A stretch of 64,000 nt of DNA, from positions 1,488,001 to 1,552,000 of the forward strand of contig NZ_OY782870.1 in NCBI RefSeq assembly GCF_963678545.1. Reading direction: 5' to 3'. Position numbers and translations under genes: made by a program. This DNA is from an uncultured Methanomethylovorans sp. (GTDB taxonomy: Archaea; Halobacteriota; Methanosarcinia; Methanosarcinales; Methanosarcinaceae). Of this stretch, positions 8,468 to 17,236 are shown piece by piece. Under the pieces are notes generated by a model, which did not search any database, had not been told where the DNA came from, and worked only from the letters and a program-made list of their open reading frames with translations. Positions within the stretch are counted from its first letter, which is position 1, and the number at the start of each line of letters is the position of its first letter.

Positions 8468-11308
8468 ATGGAAAAAATATATAAATATTATCCAGATGAT
8501 TTTGGAGAATTAACTGTAAAAGTTGTACACATGGACCTCCTTTTCGATATGTTTGCTGATCATACAAAGGTAACATCCCATCTGAAATTACGAACCCTTG
8601 CCACTCCTATCAATGAACTTGAGCTGAATTGCAAAAATCTTGAGATCCTATCCGTAAGTTGCAGAGAACATGATATTGATTCTGAATACAAGAAAAAAGA
8701 TGATATCCTCCTGATCAAATTCAGCCAGACAGTACCTGAGAATACTGAGATCTTGATCATTACCCGGACCATCTGCAGACCTACTAAAAATATACTGGAA
8801 GGCCTCTATTATGATGAAACCCCTGCAGGTGCTCCACCCCAGCAGATAACCCAATGTCAGCAATGGGGATTCCAGAGGATCGTACCATGTATAGATGATA
8901 TGGTAGCCAAATGCACTTACACTACAACCATCATTGCCGATGAGAGATATACCAATCTCATAAGCAACGGCGACATTATAGAGGCAAGGCACTCGGTTGG
9001 AGATGGAAGGGACAGTATTGTCTATGATAACTCAATTACCCCTATGGCCCCCTATCTTTTTTTCCTGGGTGTGGGTACCTACGACACATTCAAAAGGGAG
9101 TTAGAATATCCGGATGGGCAGACCTTTGACCTGGAACTGCTGGTGCCTCCTGGCTCGGATCCATTGATAGCCCAGAAAAGTCTTGATGTTCTCTACGATT
9201 CTATTATGTGGATCCACCTTTTCACAGGTAGCCCTGATCAATACGATCAGTTTGAAAAACGCAGAGATATCATGGCTATGGTCATGGAAAGGGACCGGCT
9301 TAAAAGTGAGGTGGAAGGTGCTGATGAACAGAACCAGAAGATTCGAAGCATCAGAGATGAACTGAAGAAGGCAGTCGGATCGATACAGACTGGATACAAG
9401 TATACAGGTACAGTTTACAGGGAGATCGGTATGCAGAATTCCAATTTTGGTGGTATGGAAAATGTAGGAAATACTACCATAAGTACCAATCGCATAATGC
9501 CCTTCCCTCAGATGACTGACGGTGCTTTTGAGTATCTGATGAGGGTAAAGGTCCATGAATTCTATCATAACCTGAACGGCTCCGAGGTAACCGGGAGAAG
9601 TCCTTTTGAAATATGGCTTAATGAAGCAGTTACCGTTCATATAGAAAGAATGTATCATGCATATCATTTTGGTGAGGCATACAGTCGTCTTGAGGAAGTC
9701 CTTGGCTTTCTGGCTCCTGGCTCAGGAATCTTTGCCCTTGACCGAGGAGCAGCTTCCATGCCCATCATTCCGGACGGATTTAATGACCCTGATGATCTTA
9801 TTACTTCAGTGACCTATGTAAAAGCCCCTGAATTTGTGACTATGATAGAAACCATGATGGGGAAAGAAACATTTGTTAAGGCTCTGAATGTATATCATTC
9901 CAGATATAAACATTCAAATGCTTCAAGTTGGGACTGGGTTGAAGTAATGGAAGAGGTTTCGGGATATGAATTCAAAGACATGGCAAAGACCTGGTTGAAA
10001 CAGACGCAGTTCCCAATGGTCCATGCAAACTCTTCTTATGATGAAAATGAAAGGACTTTTACATTATTCCTGGAACAGGAAGTTCCAGAAGGTGGAACAT
10101 TCTGGGATTTCCCATTCTGTGCAGCCCTTGTCGACAGGGAGGGGAACGATCTTGCTGAAGTTACGGAGTTGATGAATGGCAAGGAGAAAAAGATAGTCAT
10201 CACTGATGTGGAGAAACCTGCTTTTTCATCCCTGAACCGGGGGTATTCTTTTTTTGGTAAAGTAGTTCATGATGTGGATATTGATGAACTGATCTTGCAG
10301 GCCAAAAAGGATCGGGATTTGATAAACAGGTTCATCGCATTCTACAGGATTGTGGATATAGAAAAAATGAGACTGATCGAGGACACAACTCGTCTTCCTT
10401 CAAAAGAGTTTACAGACCTTTATAATGAGTTCATACAGGATCAGGACCTGATGAAGGAAACAGGCGCTCAGTTCCTGACGATTTTCGAATCCGTGGAGGA
10501 TGAGAAACTTGCACACAGGTACCAGTTGTTATATGAAGTTAAACAAAAACTTCTCAAAGCAATAGCAAGCAGACATGAAGATTCACTGATAGCTCTCCAT
10601 AGGGTTTACAATAAAAAGAACTTTAAAAATACCGATTATCTGAATGAACAGATAAATGCAATCAAAAATCGCCAGGTAAAGAATACGTGTCTCTCTGTCC
10701 TTTCGACCCTTGATAATCCCATTGTACACGATATGATCAGGGAACAGTTTGAGACAGCTCAAAACTCCACGGATAAATTAAGTGCTTTCGGTTATTATCT
10801 AGGCAGTTCGGCACCTGACAGGATTCAGCTTATGCAGGCCTTCCAAAAGGAGGCAGAAAAACATCCGGTAAGCTGGGAAGCTTTCCTGAGGGTTATAGGA
10901 AGTAGTAGTGGCAATGATGTATTTGATCTGGTAAGGCAGGTCGAACAATCCAAGGCTTTTAGGATAGAACAGGCAAACGATCAGCGAGCTCTTTATGGAA
11001 GTTTTGCATTGAATAGAAAGAAATCTCTGCAAACTGAAAAGGGAAGAAAATTGCTTGGAGATATAGTTCTCAAACTAGCAGAAGTCAATGAGTATAGTAC
11101 CGTAAATATACTCAACGTCCTTGCCAACATTGATAAAATGGAAGATGAATATCACATACCCTTGGTGGGAATGATGATTTGTTTCCTAGATCGATTTGAT
11201 CCAGATCATACACCAAGTGTGTACAACAGAATCAGGAAGATACTCCTTAATTCTCCAAAAGCCGTGAAAAGATATGAAGTGGTCAATGGAAAAATTAATC
11301 TTGGTTAA
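8468..11308 (+). CDS. M1-family zinc aminopeptidase
   Basis: Metallopeptidase that removes N-terminal residues from peptides, predicted cytoplasmic (no signal peptide). About 946 residues. The substrate motif GGMEN (NFGGMENVGNTT) lies near residue 330. The zinc site HEFYH is followed exactly 18 residues later by E in WLNEAVT, so the pattern is HEXXH-X18-E. The catalytic domain is followed by a long helical C-terminal region with repeated helices. The ATG at 8468 has GGGG eight bases upstream; TTG 8420 and ATG 8423 are in-frame alternatives that add 15-16 residues not typical of the family. A hairpin terminator follows the stop. Confidence 0.9.
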   Translation: MEKIYKYYPDDFGELTVKVVHMDLLFDMFADHTKVTSHLKLRTLATPINELELNCKNLEILSVSCREHDIDSEYKKKDDILLIKFSQTVPENTEILIITRTICRPTKNILEGLYYDETPAGAPPQQITQCQQWGFQRIVPCIDDMVAKCTYTTTIIADERYTNLISNGDIIEARHSVGDGRDSIVYDNSITPMAPYLFFLGVGTYDTFKRELEYPDGQTFDLELLVPPGSDPLIAQKSLDVLYDSIMWIHLFTGSPDQYDQFEKRRDIMAMVMERDRLKSEVEGADEQNQKIRSIRDELKKAVGSIQTGYKYTGTVYREIGMQNSNFGGMENVGNTTISTNRIMPFPQMTDGAFEYLMRVKVHEFYHNLNGSEVTGRSPFEIWLNEAVTVHIERMYHAYHFGEAYSRLEEVLGFLAPGSGIFALDRGAASMPIIPDGFNDPDDLITSVTYVKAPEFVTMIETMMGKETFVKALNVYHSRYKHSNASSWDWVEVMEEVSGYEFKDMAKTWLKQTQFPMVHANSSYDENERTFTLFLEQEVPEGGTFWDFPFCAALVDREGNDLAEVTELMNGKEKKIVITDVEKPAFSSLNRGYSFFGKVVHDVDIDELILQAKKDRDLINRFIAFYRIVDIEKMRLIEDTTRLPSKEFTDLYNEFIQDQDLMKETGAQFLTIFESVEDEKLAHRYQLLYEVKQKLLKAIASRHEDSLIALHRVYNKKNFKNTDYLNEQINAIKNRQVKNTCLSVLSTLDNPIVHDMIREQFETAQNSTDKLSAFGYYLGSSAPDRIQLMQAFQKEAEKHPVSWEAFLRVIGSSSGNDVFDLVRQVEQSKAFRIEQANDQRALYGSFALNRKKSLQTEKGRKLLGDIVLKLAEVNEYSTVNILNVLANIDKMEDEYHIPLVGMMICFLDRFDPDHTPSVYNRIRKILLNSPKAVKRYEVVNGKINLG

Positions 11309-11342
11309 AACCTGAAATCTACTTCAGGTTAGTTTTATTTTT
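11309..11342 (+). terminator. Terminator after the M1 aminopeptidase gene
   Basis: AACCTGAA (11309-11316) and TTCAGGTT (11323-11330) form a perfect 8-bp stem with a 6-base loop directly after the stop codon, followed by AGTTTTATTTTT. Confidence 0.7.
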
Positions 11343-11543
11343 GATTACATGGACACAGATGGTGTCTTTCTTCTTTTTCTTCTTGAATAGGCACAGGCCA
11401 TGGACATACATTTCATTGATTTTATCCTCTTGATTAGGCTCAATGAAATTCCCTAACTGGTAGTATTTCCTAATACCTTGATGGCCGGTGCTCTACTTTG
11501 TAGACGCTTATATTCTGGATCTTATTTGCTTCTATTTTTTTAA
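11343..11543 (-). other. Gene-poor stretch with a possible decayed coding trace
   Basis: No intact gene. On the minus strand, downstream of the PAS gene, two frames give short protein-like runs (KIEANKIQNISVYKVEHRPS, then after a frame change FIEPNQEDKINEMYVHGLCL). This may be the broken remains of a gene. I cannot name it. Confidence 0.25.
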
Positions 11544-11945
11544 TTATGCTTTTTTGATCTCGGTAATATCGCGCATGATACCTTCGCTGAATAGAGGCTT
11601 ACCATTTTGATCCCTGATTATCATAAAGTGGTCGGCAAACCAACGGTATTTTCCGTCCTTATGTTTGAAACGGTATTCAATAGTTCCAAAACCAATATCT
11701 ACCGCATGGGAGAATCCTACATTAACGAGAGGTAGGTCATCGGGATGGATAAGATCACAGGATTTACCGATACTACCCATTGCAATCATCTCCTGTACAG
11801 AATAACCAGCAATCTTCTCTATCACAGGACTCATGAAATCAAGGTTGTCAGCCTGAAGATTCCGTCTGTATGCAACATCAAGAGAATTATCTGTTGCCTG
11901 CTTATCTCTAAGAGAAAGATCATAATTCCCTACATTTTCGTCCAT
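11544..11945 (-). CDS. Stand-alone PAS/PAC sensor-like protein
   Basis: 133 residues, consisting of one PAS fold and nothing else. It shows the PAS_3-type core SPVIEKIAGYSVQEMI, the LIHPDDLPLV helix, and the PAC part FRFKH-like EYRFKHKDGKYRWF ending in GIMRDITEIKKA. That last motif normally leads into another PAS or a histidine kinase domain, which is absent. It may act as a partner of separate signalling proteins, or be the surviving N-terminal piece of a larger kinase. The sequence downstream appears decayed, which favours truncation. Confidence 0.75.
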   Translation of the reverse strand: MDENVGNYDLSLRDKQATDNSLDVAYRRNLQADNLDFMSPVIEKIAGYSVQEMIAMGSIGKSCDLIHPDDLPLVNVGFSHAVDIGFGTIEYRFKHKDGKYRWFADHFMIIRDQNGKPLFSEGIMRDITEIKKA

Positions 11946-12151
11946 TCAGTATCACCAACTATCAAATTTATTATGTTAGTTTATGATATTTATCATCTTC
12001 GAATACATAATTTGTTCAGTTTATTGGGATCATAGAGAATGCCCATCTTTTTCGATCAGGTATCTTCTCTTTGTTTTAAGGAACGTACGTCGTATTATTA
12101 CGACAAGTTATATGCGAAAAGTTATATCTATGACTTACATTTACGAAAGTC

Positions 12152-13600
12152 ATGAAAAAGCATTTTTCAAACAAAATCCTCATTATCGGTTATGGTTCAG
12201 TTTCACAATGCACGTTACCCCTTTTAATGGACAAACTTAATGTTCCGCTAGAAAACATTACCTTAATTGATTTTGAAGACAAATCAAAAGCCCTGAAAAA
12301 GTATACCAATCAGGGATTGACATTTGTTTGTGAAAGGATCACCCCGAAAAATCTTGATCGGGTTTTATCGCAATATGTGGAAAACAATGGCTTGATCATT
12401 GACCTTTCATGGAATATTGATTCCAATGAAATCATTAAATGGTGCCATGATCACAATATATTGTACATTAACACTTCAGTTGAAATATGGAATCCCGATG
12501 AGGCATTTTTAACTAGAGATATGTTGGAAAAATCGCTTTATATACGGCAAATGAAATTGCTTGAATTATCCCGTGATTGGAAAAATGCACCCACTGCTGT
12601 TGTTGACCATGGTGCAAATCCAGGCCTCATTACTCACTTCGTAAAGCAGGGATTGCTGGATATTGCCGCTCGCATCTGTGCTGATAAGAAAGTATCTCCT
12701 GAAGATGAACAAGAGATTGCCATTCTCTCAAAGAACAGGAATTTTGCCCGTTTGGCCCAGAAACTTGGAGTCAAAGTAATCCATTGTAGTGAGCGAGATA
12801 CTCAAGTAGCAAATCGGGCAAAAGAGGTCAATGAATTTGTGGGGACATGGAGCATTGAAGGATTAAGGGAAGAAGGAACAGCTCCTGTAGAAATAGCTTG
12901 GGGAACACATGAGAGTAAATTGCCGCCGTTGGCACATATTCCTCCGTACGGACCAAAAAATGTGATCTTTTTGCCCCAGATGGGATTTAATACATGGGTC
13001 AGATCATGGATACCTAATGAAGAGATTGTAGGTATGGCAATACGTCATGGTGAAGCATATGGACTTTCACATATGTTGACTGTTTGGGATGATGATAATG
13101 CAATCTATCGACCAACCGTACATTATGCTTATATGCCATGTCATGATACCCTCTCCTCTCTTTGTGAACTGCGAGGCAGGAATTATGAGCTTCAATCTCA
13201 ACTAAGGATTATGACAAATGAGATCATATCCGGCGAGGATATAATGGGGGCGCTATTGATGGGTCATTCATACAATTCCTGGTGGACTGGCAGTTCTTTG
13301 AGTATCGAAGAAGCTAGATCCCTTGCTCCCGGTCAGAATGCAACTACTATTCAGGTAGCTGCAGGCATTGTTGCTGCTGTACTCTGGATGCTTGAAAATC
13401 CGAGAGAAGGTATTAAAACGCCCGAGGACTTGCCTCATGATTTTGTTCTTGATATTGCCAGACCGTATCTTGGAACGTTTATTTCAACGCCCTCGGACTG
13501 GACACCGCTTAAGAACCGCAAAATATTTTTCAAAGAAAATCCTGCTGTGAAACACGATCCAGATCCATGGCAATTCGAAAATTTTCTTTTCGTAGGTTGA
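12152..13600 (+). CDS. hss: Homospermidine synthase
   Basis: NAD-dependent enzyme that makes sym-homospermidine from putrescine units, using the saccharopine-dehydrogenase fold. 482 residues, close to bacterial homospermidine synthases. The N-terminal Rossmann motif is ILIIGYGSVSQCTLPLL, followed by VDHGANPGLITHFVKQGL near residue 150 and LAHIPPYGPKNVIFLPQMG near 265. Long C-terminal catalytic part ending DPWQFENFLF. Methanogens commonly contain homospermidine. The gene is monocistronic with its own terminator. Confidence 0.92.
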   Translation: MKKHFSNKILIIGYGSVSQCTLPLLMDKLNVPLENITLIDFEDKSKALKKYTNQGLTFVCERITPKNLDRVLSQYVENNGLIIDLSWNIDSNEIIKWCHDHNILYINTSVEIWNPDEAFLTRDMLEKSLYIRQMKLLELSRDWKNAPTAVVDHGANPGLITHFVKQGLLDIAARICADKKVSPEDEQEIAILSKNRNFARLAQKLGVKVIHCSERDTQVANRAKEVNEFVGTWSIEGLREEGTAPVEIAWGTHESKLPPLAHIPPYGPKNVIFLPQMGFNTWVRSWIPNEEIVGMAIRHGEAYGLSHMLTVWDDDNAIYRPTVHYAYMPCHDTLSSLCELRGRNYELQSQLRIMTNEIISGEDIMGALLMGHSYNSWWTGSSLSIEEARSLAPGQNATTIQVAAGIVAAVLWMLENPREGIKTPEDLPHDFVLDIARPYLGTFISTPSDWTPLKNRKIFFKENPAVKHDPDPWQFENFLFVG

Positions 13601-13635
13601 TCCTAAGAGGCTTTCTTAGGATTTAAACTATTTTT
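13600..13635 (+). terminator. Terminator of hss
   Basis: ATCCTAAGA (13600-13608) and TCTTAGGAT (13614-13622) pair over 9 bp with a 5-base loop, overlapping the last base of the stop codon and followed by TTAAACTATTTTTA. Confidence 0.65.
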
Positions 13636-13821
13636 ATAGTTGGATAATGGCAATGTTAATGTGCTTATTCCAAAACCGATCTTATCCTCTATCTGTTCAA
13701 GCTTCATGATCATTTTTCTGAATCGGAAAAACGATAGATCACTCAGAATTTGAATTTAGATACGTATTTAATTGTTTTGTAATCATCACAAAATATAACT
13801 TTCGGTAATACAACCGTCAGG

Positions 13822-13829
13822 AATTTATA
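13822..13829 (+). promoter_or_regulatory. TATA box of the tandem-hairpin RNA unit
   Basis: AATTTATA lies about 40 bases before the first 68-bp unit, which would place the transcription start near 13850. No coding gene lies downstream on this strand before the convergent ABC ATPase gene, so the promoter would serve only the repeat RNA. Confidence 0.4.
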
Positions 13830-13849
13830 CCAATACTTAGATAATATGA

Positions 13850-14092
13850 ATTGGTCATAAGGGAGTAAACTGTAAGGTGAAGTAAATTCAGGACGGAGTA
13901 AAATCTGATCCCGTAGCAACCTTCATTGGCGCGTAAACTGTAAGGTGAAGTAAATTCAGGACGGAGTAAAATCTGATCCCGTAACAAACTTCATTGATGT
14001 GTAAACTGTAAGATGAAGCAAATTCAGGACAGAGTAAAATCTGATCCCATAACAAACTTCATTGTTGCAGGTCAAACCTTGTGACCGCCTTT
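13850..14092 (+). ncRNA. Candidate noncoding RNA made of three repeated hairpins
   Basis: No open frame of note. Three consecutive 68-bp units each can fold into an outer stem (TGAAG with CTTCA, extended by G-U or A-U pairs) and an inner stem GGACGGA / TCTGATCC with loop GTAAAA and one bulged A. In unit 3 two bases change from G to A, turning G-U pairs into A-U pairs in both stems, so pairing is kept. A TATA box lies upstream and a separate hairpin with a T run lies downstream. Expression and ends are inferred. Confidence 0.5.
13865..14068 (+). repeat. Three tandem 68-bp units
   Basis: Units start at 13865, 13933 and 14001, each beginning GTAAACTGTAAG and containing AAAATCTGATCCC, with an exact 68-bp period. 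Units 1 and 2 differ at only a few positions; unit 3 carries several substitutions, mostly G to A. No spacers of independent sequence, so this is not a CRISPR array. Confidence 0.9.
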
Positions 14093-14093
14093 T
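14070..14093 (+). terminator. Hairpin terminator after the repeat units
   Basis: GGTCA (14070-14074) and TGACC (14082-14086) form a 5-bp stem, followed by GCCTTTTCC. It could end the repeat RNA. The stem is short, so support is moderate. Confidence 0.45.
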
Positions 14094-14172
14094 CCACTCT
14101 TTTAATCAACACTAAAGAATAGATTTCGTTATTAGATCATCATCCCCGAAAGATTATCCAGATGCAATTAAG

Positions 14173-15186
14173 CTACACTAAAAGATCGCTGAGATCGATT
14201 TCTTCACCCATTCTCAACTGATTTCGAAGAAGAGTAATTTTACGGTCTACTTTTTCGAGGTTTTTCAGGTGCTTTTTTTCATCCTCTGTAGTTTTTAAAA
14301 GTTTTGAGATTCCGCCATTTTTAATGACCAAACGCTGATCGGCCGAGAGGGCCAGAAGTGGATCATGAGTACTGATCAGAACTATCTTATCATTATTTAC
14401 CAGAAGCTCCAGGGATTTGACCTTATCCACCCCGGCATTCTCAATCTCATCAATCAGGACGACAGATGCCGGACTCAACAATGCTGTATCCGCTATCATC
14501 AGGGCTCGTGATTGTCCTCCTGAGAGCTCTGTAACTGGAGTTTTCCTGCTGAATGATTCTCCTGCTAGAATATTTGCAGTATCATATATTTTCTGAACAA
14601 TATGGGATATATTATCAAGCATACGGCTCTCAGCATGCAGAGTCAGGAACTCTTCTACACTTAGATCCATTACAAAGTTCATGTTCTGTGAAAGCTGCGC
14701 AATGAAACGTCCCTCAGTTGAGAAACGCTCTTCATCACTTGGGTATCGGTCATCAAGTAATATTTTGCGCCCAGTGGGAGTATCCCCCTGAGCTAGGGAT
14801 TCAATATCAGCCAGAAGACGTGACTTGCCTGACCCTGTCGGACCGACAATTGCTGTCACTTCGCCCATTTTCAAATCTACTGAAAAGGTTTCTTTTTCAC
14901 CATTCTTATTATGCCCGGGAAGCACAGTCAAGGATTCAACTGTAAATCCGTTTCCCCGTTGGAGAGCTCTGGCTTGCTCAATGAATTGAATAAAACCATC
15001 AATAAAGGAAATATAGCTGCTCCCTTTCTCAATAAAATAATCTTCACCAAGTATCGGATCTAGTTCTTCAAGTCTCATTTTCCCAAAATGAACCGGATCA
15101 ACCTCAAATGAAGAGAAATAATCCTCTATCCAGGGCATAATCTGTATGAGTTCATCTATCCTCATATGAAGCAGATCTACTCTCAT
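14173..15186 (-). CDS. ABC-type ATPase without membrane partner, DUF1858-like N-terminus
   Basis: 337 residues. Residues 1-60 form a small helical domain resembling DUF1858/ScdA-N (IDELIQIMPWIEDYFSSFEV). The ABC domain follows: Walker A GPTGSGKS at 115-122, signature LSGGQSR at 221-227, Walker B VVLIDE at 242-247, and H-loop STHDP near 275. A charged C-terminal helical tail ends it. No permease gene is adjacent, so import through a membrane is not obvious. It is the third gene of an operon, starting one base after the GTPase stop, with the start ATG preceded by GGAGAGGAA. Function unknown; I infer energy-driven assembly or transfer together with its neighbours. Confidence 0.8.
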   Translation of the reverse strand: MRVDLLHMRIDELIQIMPWIEDYFSSFEVDPVHFGKMRLEELDPILGEDYFIEKGSSYISFIDGFIQFIEQARALQRGNGFTVESLTVLPGHNKNGEKETFSVDLKMGEVTAIVGPTGSGKSRLLADIESLAQGDTPTGRKILLDDRYPSDEERFSTEGRFIAQLSQNMNFVMDLSVEEFLTLHAESRMLDNISHIVQKIYDTANILAGESFSRKTPVTELSGGQSRALMIADTALLSPASVVLIDEIENAGVDKVKSLELLVNNDKIVLISTHDPLLALSADQRLVIKNGGISKLLKTTEDEKKHLKNLEKVDRKITLLRNQLRMGEEIDLSDLLV

Positions 15187-15187
15187 T

Positions 15188-15883
15188 TTATTCCTCTCCT
15201 CTGAAATTTACCAGTTTTGAAACACCAATTTGCCTGTCATCCCCTATTTTTCGTTCTCCAAGACAATATGAACACAAAGCTCCTGGCATGGTAAACCGAA
15301 GTGTAGCCCCATGAAGTGTTTCGATTGCAGATGTATTTTCCAGAAGTTTTGCAAGATAGAAACTACCCTGTCCTGTAACACCATTTATCGGGATTATCAT
15401 TCCTTTTGGGTTAACCTGTCTGACCCTGTATGCGAATACCTCACGCTCTGCCTGAGAGACAATATCCCCCTTAGTGATAACAACGATGTCTGCAAGTTTT
15501 AACATGGGTCCGATTTTTTTAGGTGTATTGATACCACTGAGGTTATCAATTACACAAATTGCCAGAACATCTTTAATATGGGGAGAACAACGATTGCAAA
15601 GACCAGCACTCTCGGTGATCAGAAAATCAAAATTCTTCTCTTTAGCCCATTTAAGTGCTTCTTCAATATTGCTTACAAAGAAATGGTCGGGACACAAACC
15701 CCCAGAAAGGCCGGTCCTGATCGGAATGCTGTGAATGCAATAGAGTTCCTCATCCTGAGCTGAAAGACAGTCAAATTTTACCACACCGATATTGAAACCT
15801 TTGCATCTGAGCTCTTCGATGGTCTTGATGATTATACTGGTTTTTCCAGATGATGGAGGGCCTGCTACTGTAACAAGCCTCAC
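15188..15883 (-). CDS. UreG/HypB-like P-loop GTPase with cysteine pairs
   Basis: 231 residues, SIMIBI-class nucleotide-binding fold: P-loop GPPSSGKTS at 8-16, ESAGLCNRCSPH at 91-102, and base-recognition-like TKGD at 137-140. Two CxxC pairs (C96/C99 and C204/C207) plus C64 could bind metal, as in the nickel-insertion GTPases HypB and UreG. The GTG start overlaps the stop of the preceding gene (GTGA), with GGAGG upstream. No hydrogenase or urease genes are in the window, so the target enzyme is unknown. I infer a metallocentre maturation role. Confidence 0.75.
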   Translation of the reverse strand: MRLVTVAGPPSSGKTSIIIKTIEELRCKGFNIGVVKFDCLSAQDEELYCIHSIPIRTGLSGGLCPDHFFVSNIEEALKWAKEKNFDFLITESAGLCNRCSPHIKDVLAICVIDNLSGINTPKKIGPMLKLADIVVITKGDIVSQAEREVFAYRVRQVNPKGMIIPINGVTGQGSFYLAKLLENTSAIETLHGATLRFTMPGALCSYCLGERKIGDDRQIGVSKLVNFRGEE

Positions 15884-17112
15884 ACAACACCTCCAGTAAA
15901 CATGAACTCTTTATTAAAGATTCCTGCAATCTCTTTTTTAAGTGCTCCTATATCGTCATTCATCAGGAAGTCCCACCCCATCCAATATAGCTTGATGCCT
16001 TCAAGATTATTATTAACTTCGGGATTTGTTGTAGGGAAGAAGGCTTTGGCAGAAATTTGTCCAAACTCCTTTCCACAAAGGAAATCCGTTATCCCCTTAA
16101 CCCGCTCTGCTGCCGTTTTTTTAACCAGCATCTGTACAGGACTGATAATAGCTCCTTCTGAAGGTATATTAATCGTTATTCGGGATTGATCCTTAATTTT
16201 CTTGGCAAAGAAATAAGGTATAATATACATGGGTGGTACATCATCCTTTTTGCTATCTATCATTTTGACCATCTCGGATGGGTGGAGTCCTGCATATACT
16301 GATGAAGCAAGCTTTTTAATTCCTTCCATACCGTACATCCGGTAGAACGGGAGCAGCACCCCATTACAGAAAAAGCCCCCCTGTCCTCGCATAATTACTT
16401 TGTTGCGGAACTCATCTTTTAATATGTATTCCCAGGATTTTGGTTTGGCATTGTCCTTCATCAGTTCATCTATTGTGACAAGCACGAGAAGGTTTGCAGA
16501 GATCATGGTAAACTGGTCACGGGGATCGGCAAAACCGATGGCTTCCAGGTCAATGTTCATAGGGGATGCATTAAGATTTATAAAATATTCCTTGCTCAAG
16601 AAATTCTCCTGGAATGGTTTATGGTAGAAGCTATTTATGTCAGAACTGATGATTATGTCCGGCAGTTCGTCAATGGATGTGACAGAATCCATATAGGCAT
16701 AATAGGATAGCTCGTGATTGACATTGCCTTCTACAAGGCTGTGAAGCACATTATCCGTTTGTCTGCTGTATTCAGCTGAAAAATTATCGAATGCACGGTT
16801 AAACGGCATTTTCATACCACAGGGTAGAAGGGCAAGAAGTGTCAGCTCTTTTTGCCGATCTGGTGAGTCTGCAAGGGTAAAATCTCCTTTTATTTCATTA
16901 TCCTGAATGGCCTTATTCAAAAGTTCTATAAAGGACTCCTTATTCACCGATACCATTGACAGTGCTGTTCTTAATTTAAGCAAAGGACCAAGGTTTTCAA
17001 GAACTTCCTTGTTCTCGAATTTTCCCATTCCATGCTGTTTGAATATTTTTAGTAAAAAAGGATATTCAATTAAGATCTGGTATATGCTCATTGTTTCATC
17101 AATTACTTTCAT
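15880..17112 (-). CDS. Substrate-binding-like protein with DUF1858-like N-terminus, no export signal
   Basis: About 410 residues. Residues 1-60 are a helical DUF1858-like domain (SIYQILIEYPFLLKIFKQHGM). The remainder resembles periplasmic type 2 binding proteins of the iron/AfuA kind: a lobe with ELPDIIISSDINSF, a hinge region near DPRDQFTMISANLLVLV, then SWEYILKDEFRNKVIMRG, and SPVQMLVKKTAAERVKGITDFL near the end. There is no signal peptide or lipobox, so it is predicted cytoplasmic, which is odd for this fold. The ATG at 17112 follows GGGGG; an upstream start at 17157 has no such site. First gene of the three-gene operon. Confidence 0.75.
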   Translation of the reverse strand: MKVIDETMSIYQILIEYPFLLKIFKQHGMGKFENKEVLENLGPLLKLRTALSMVSVNKESFIELLNKAIQDNEIKGDFTLADSPDRQKELTLLALLPCGMKMPFNRAFDNFSAEYSRQTDNVLHSLVEGNVNHELSYYAYMDSVTSIDELPDIIISSDINSFYHKPFQENFLSKEYFINLNASPMNIDLEAIGFADPRDQFTMISANLLVLVTIDELMKDNAKPKSWEYILKDEFRNKVIMRGQGGFFCNGVLLPFYRMYGMEGIKKLASSVYAGLHPSEMVKMIDSKKDDVPPMYIIPYFFAKKIKDQSRITINIPSEGAIISPVQMLVKKTAAERVKGITDFLCGKEFGQISAKAFFPTTNPEVNNNLEGIKLYWMGWDFLMNDDIGALKKEIAGIFNKEFMFTGGVV

Positions 17113-17210
17113 GTTATTCCCCCTGATACTTTCAGATCTGATAAATTTCATATTCACACCAAGCTTTTGTTTTTGTGTTCTGTTTTGTATGGCGTCAGCT
17201 AGTCAATAGT

Positions 17211-17236
17211 TATACAAACATATAAATATTGTTATA
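17211..17236 (-). promoter_or_regulatory. Promoter with imperfect palindrome upstream of the GTPase/ABC operon
   Basis: TATACAA (17211-17217) and TTGTTATA (17229-17236) flank a TATA-like core ATATAAATA. The symmetry around the TATA box suggests an operator where a repressor would block TBP. The start codon lies about 100 bases downstream on the minus strand. The assignment is inferred from position. Confidence 0.4.

Noticed and set aside
13603-13713. 36-residue minus-strand frame downstream of hss
   Set aside because: It overlaps the hss terminator stem and has no supporting signal; perhaps an old remnant.
13865-14068. CRISPR array
   Set aside because: The whole 68-bp period is repeated with no independent spacers, and there are no cas genes in the window.
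13865-14068. Box C/D guide RNA cluster
   Set aside because: CTGA occurs in each unit, but no proper RTGATGA box C at suitable spacing is present.
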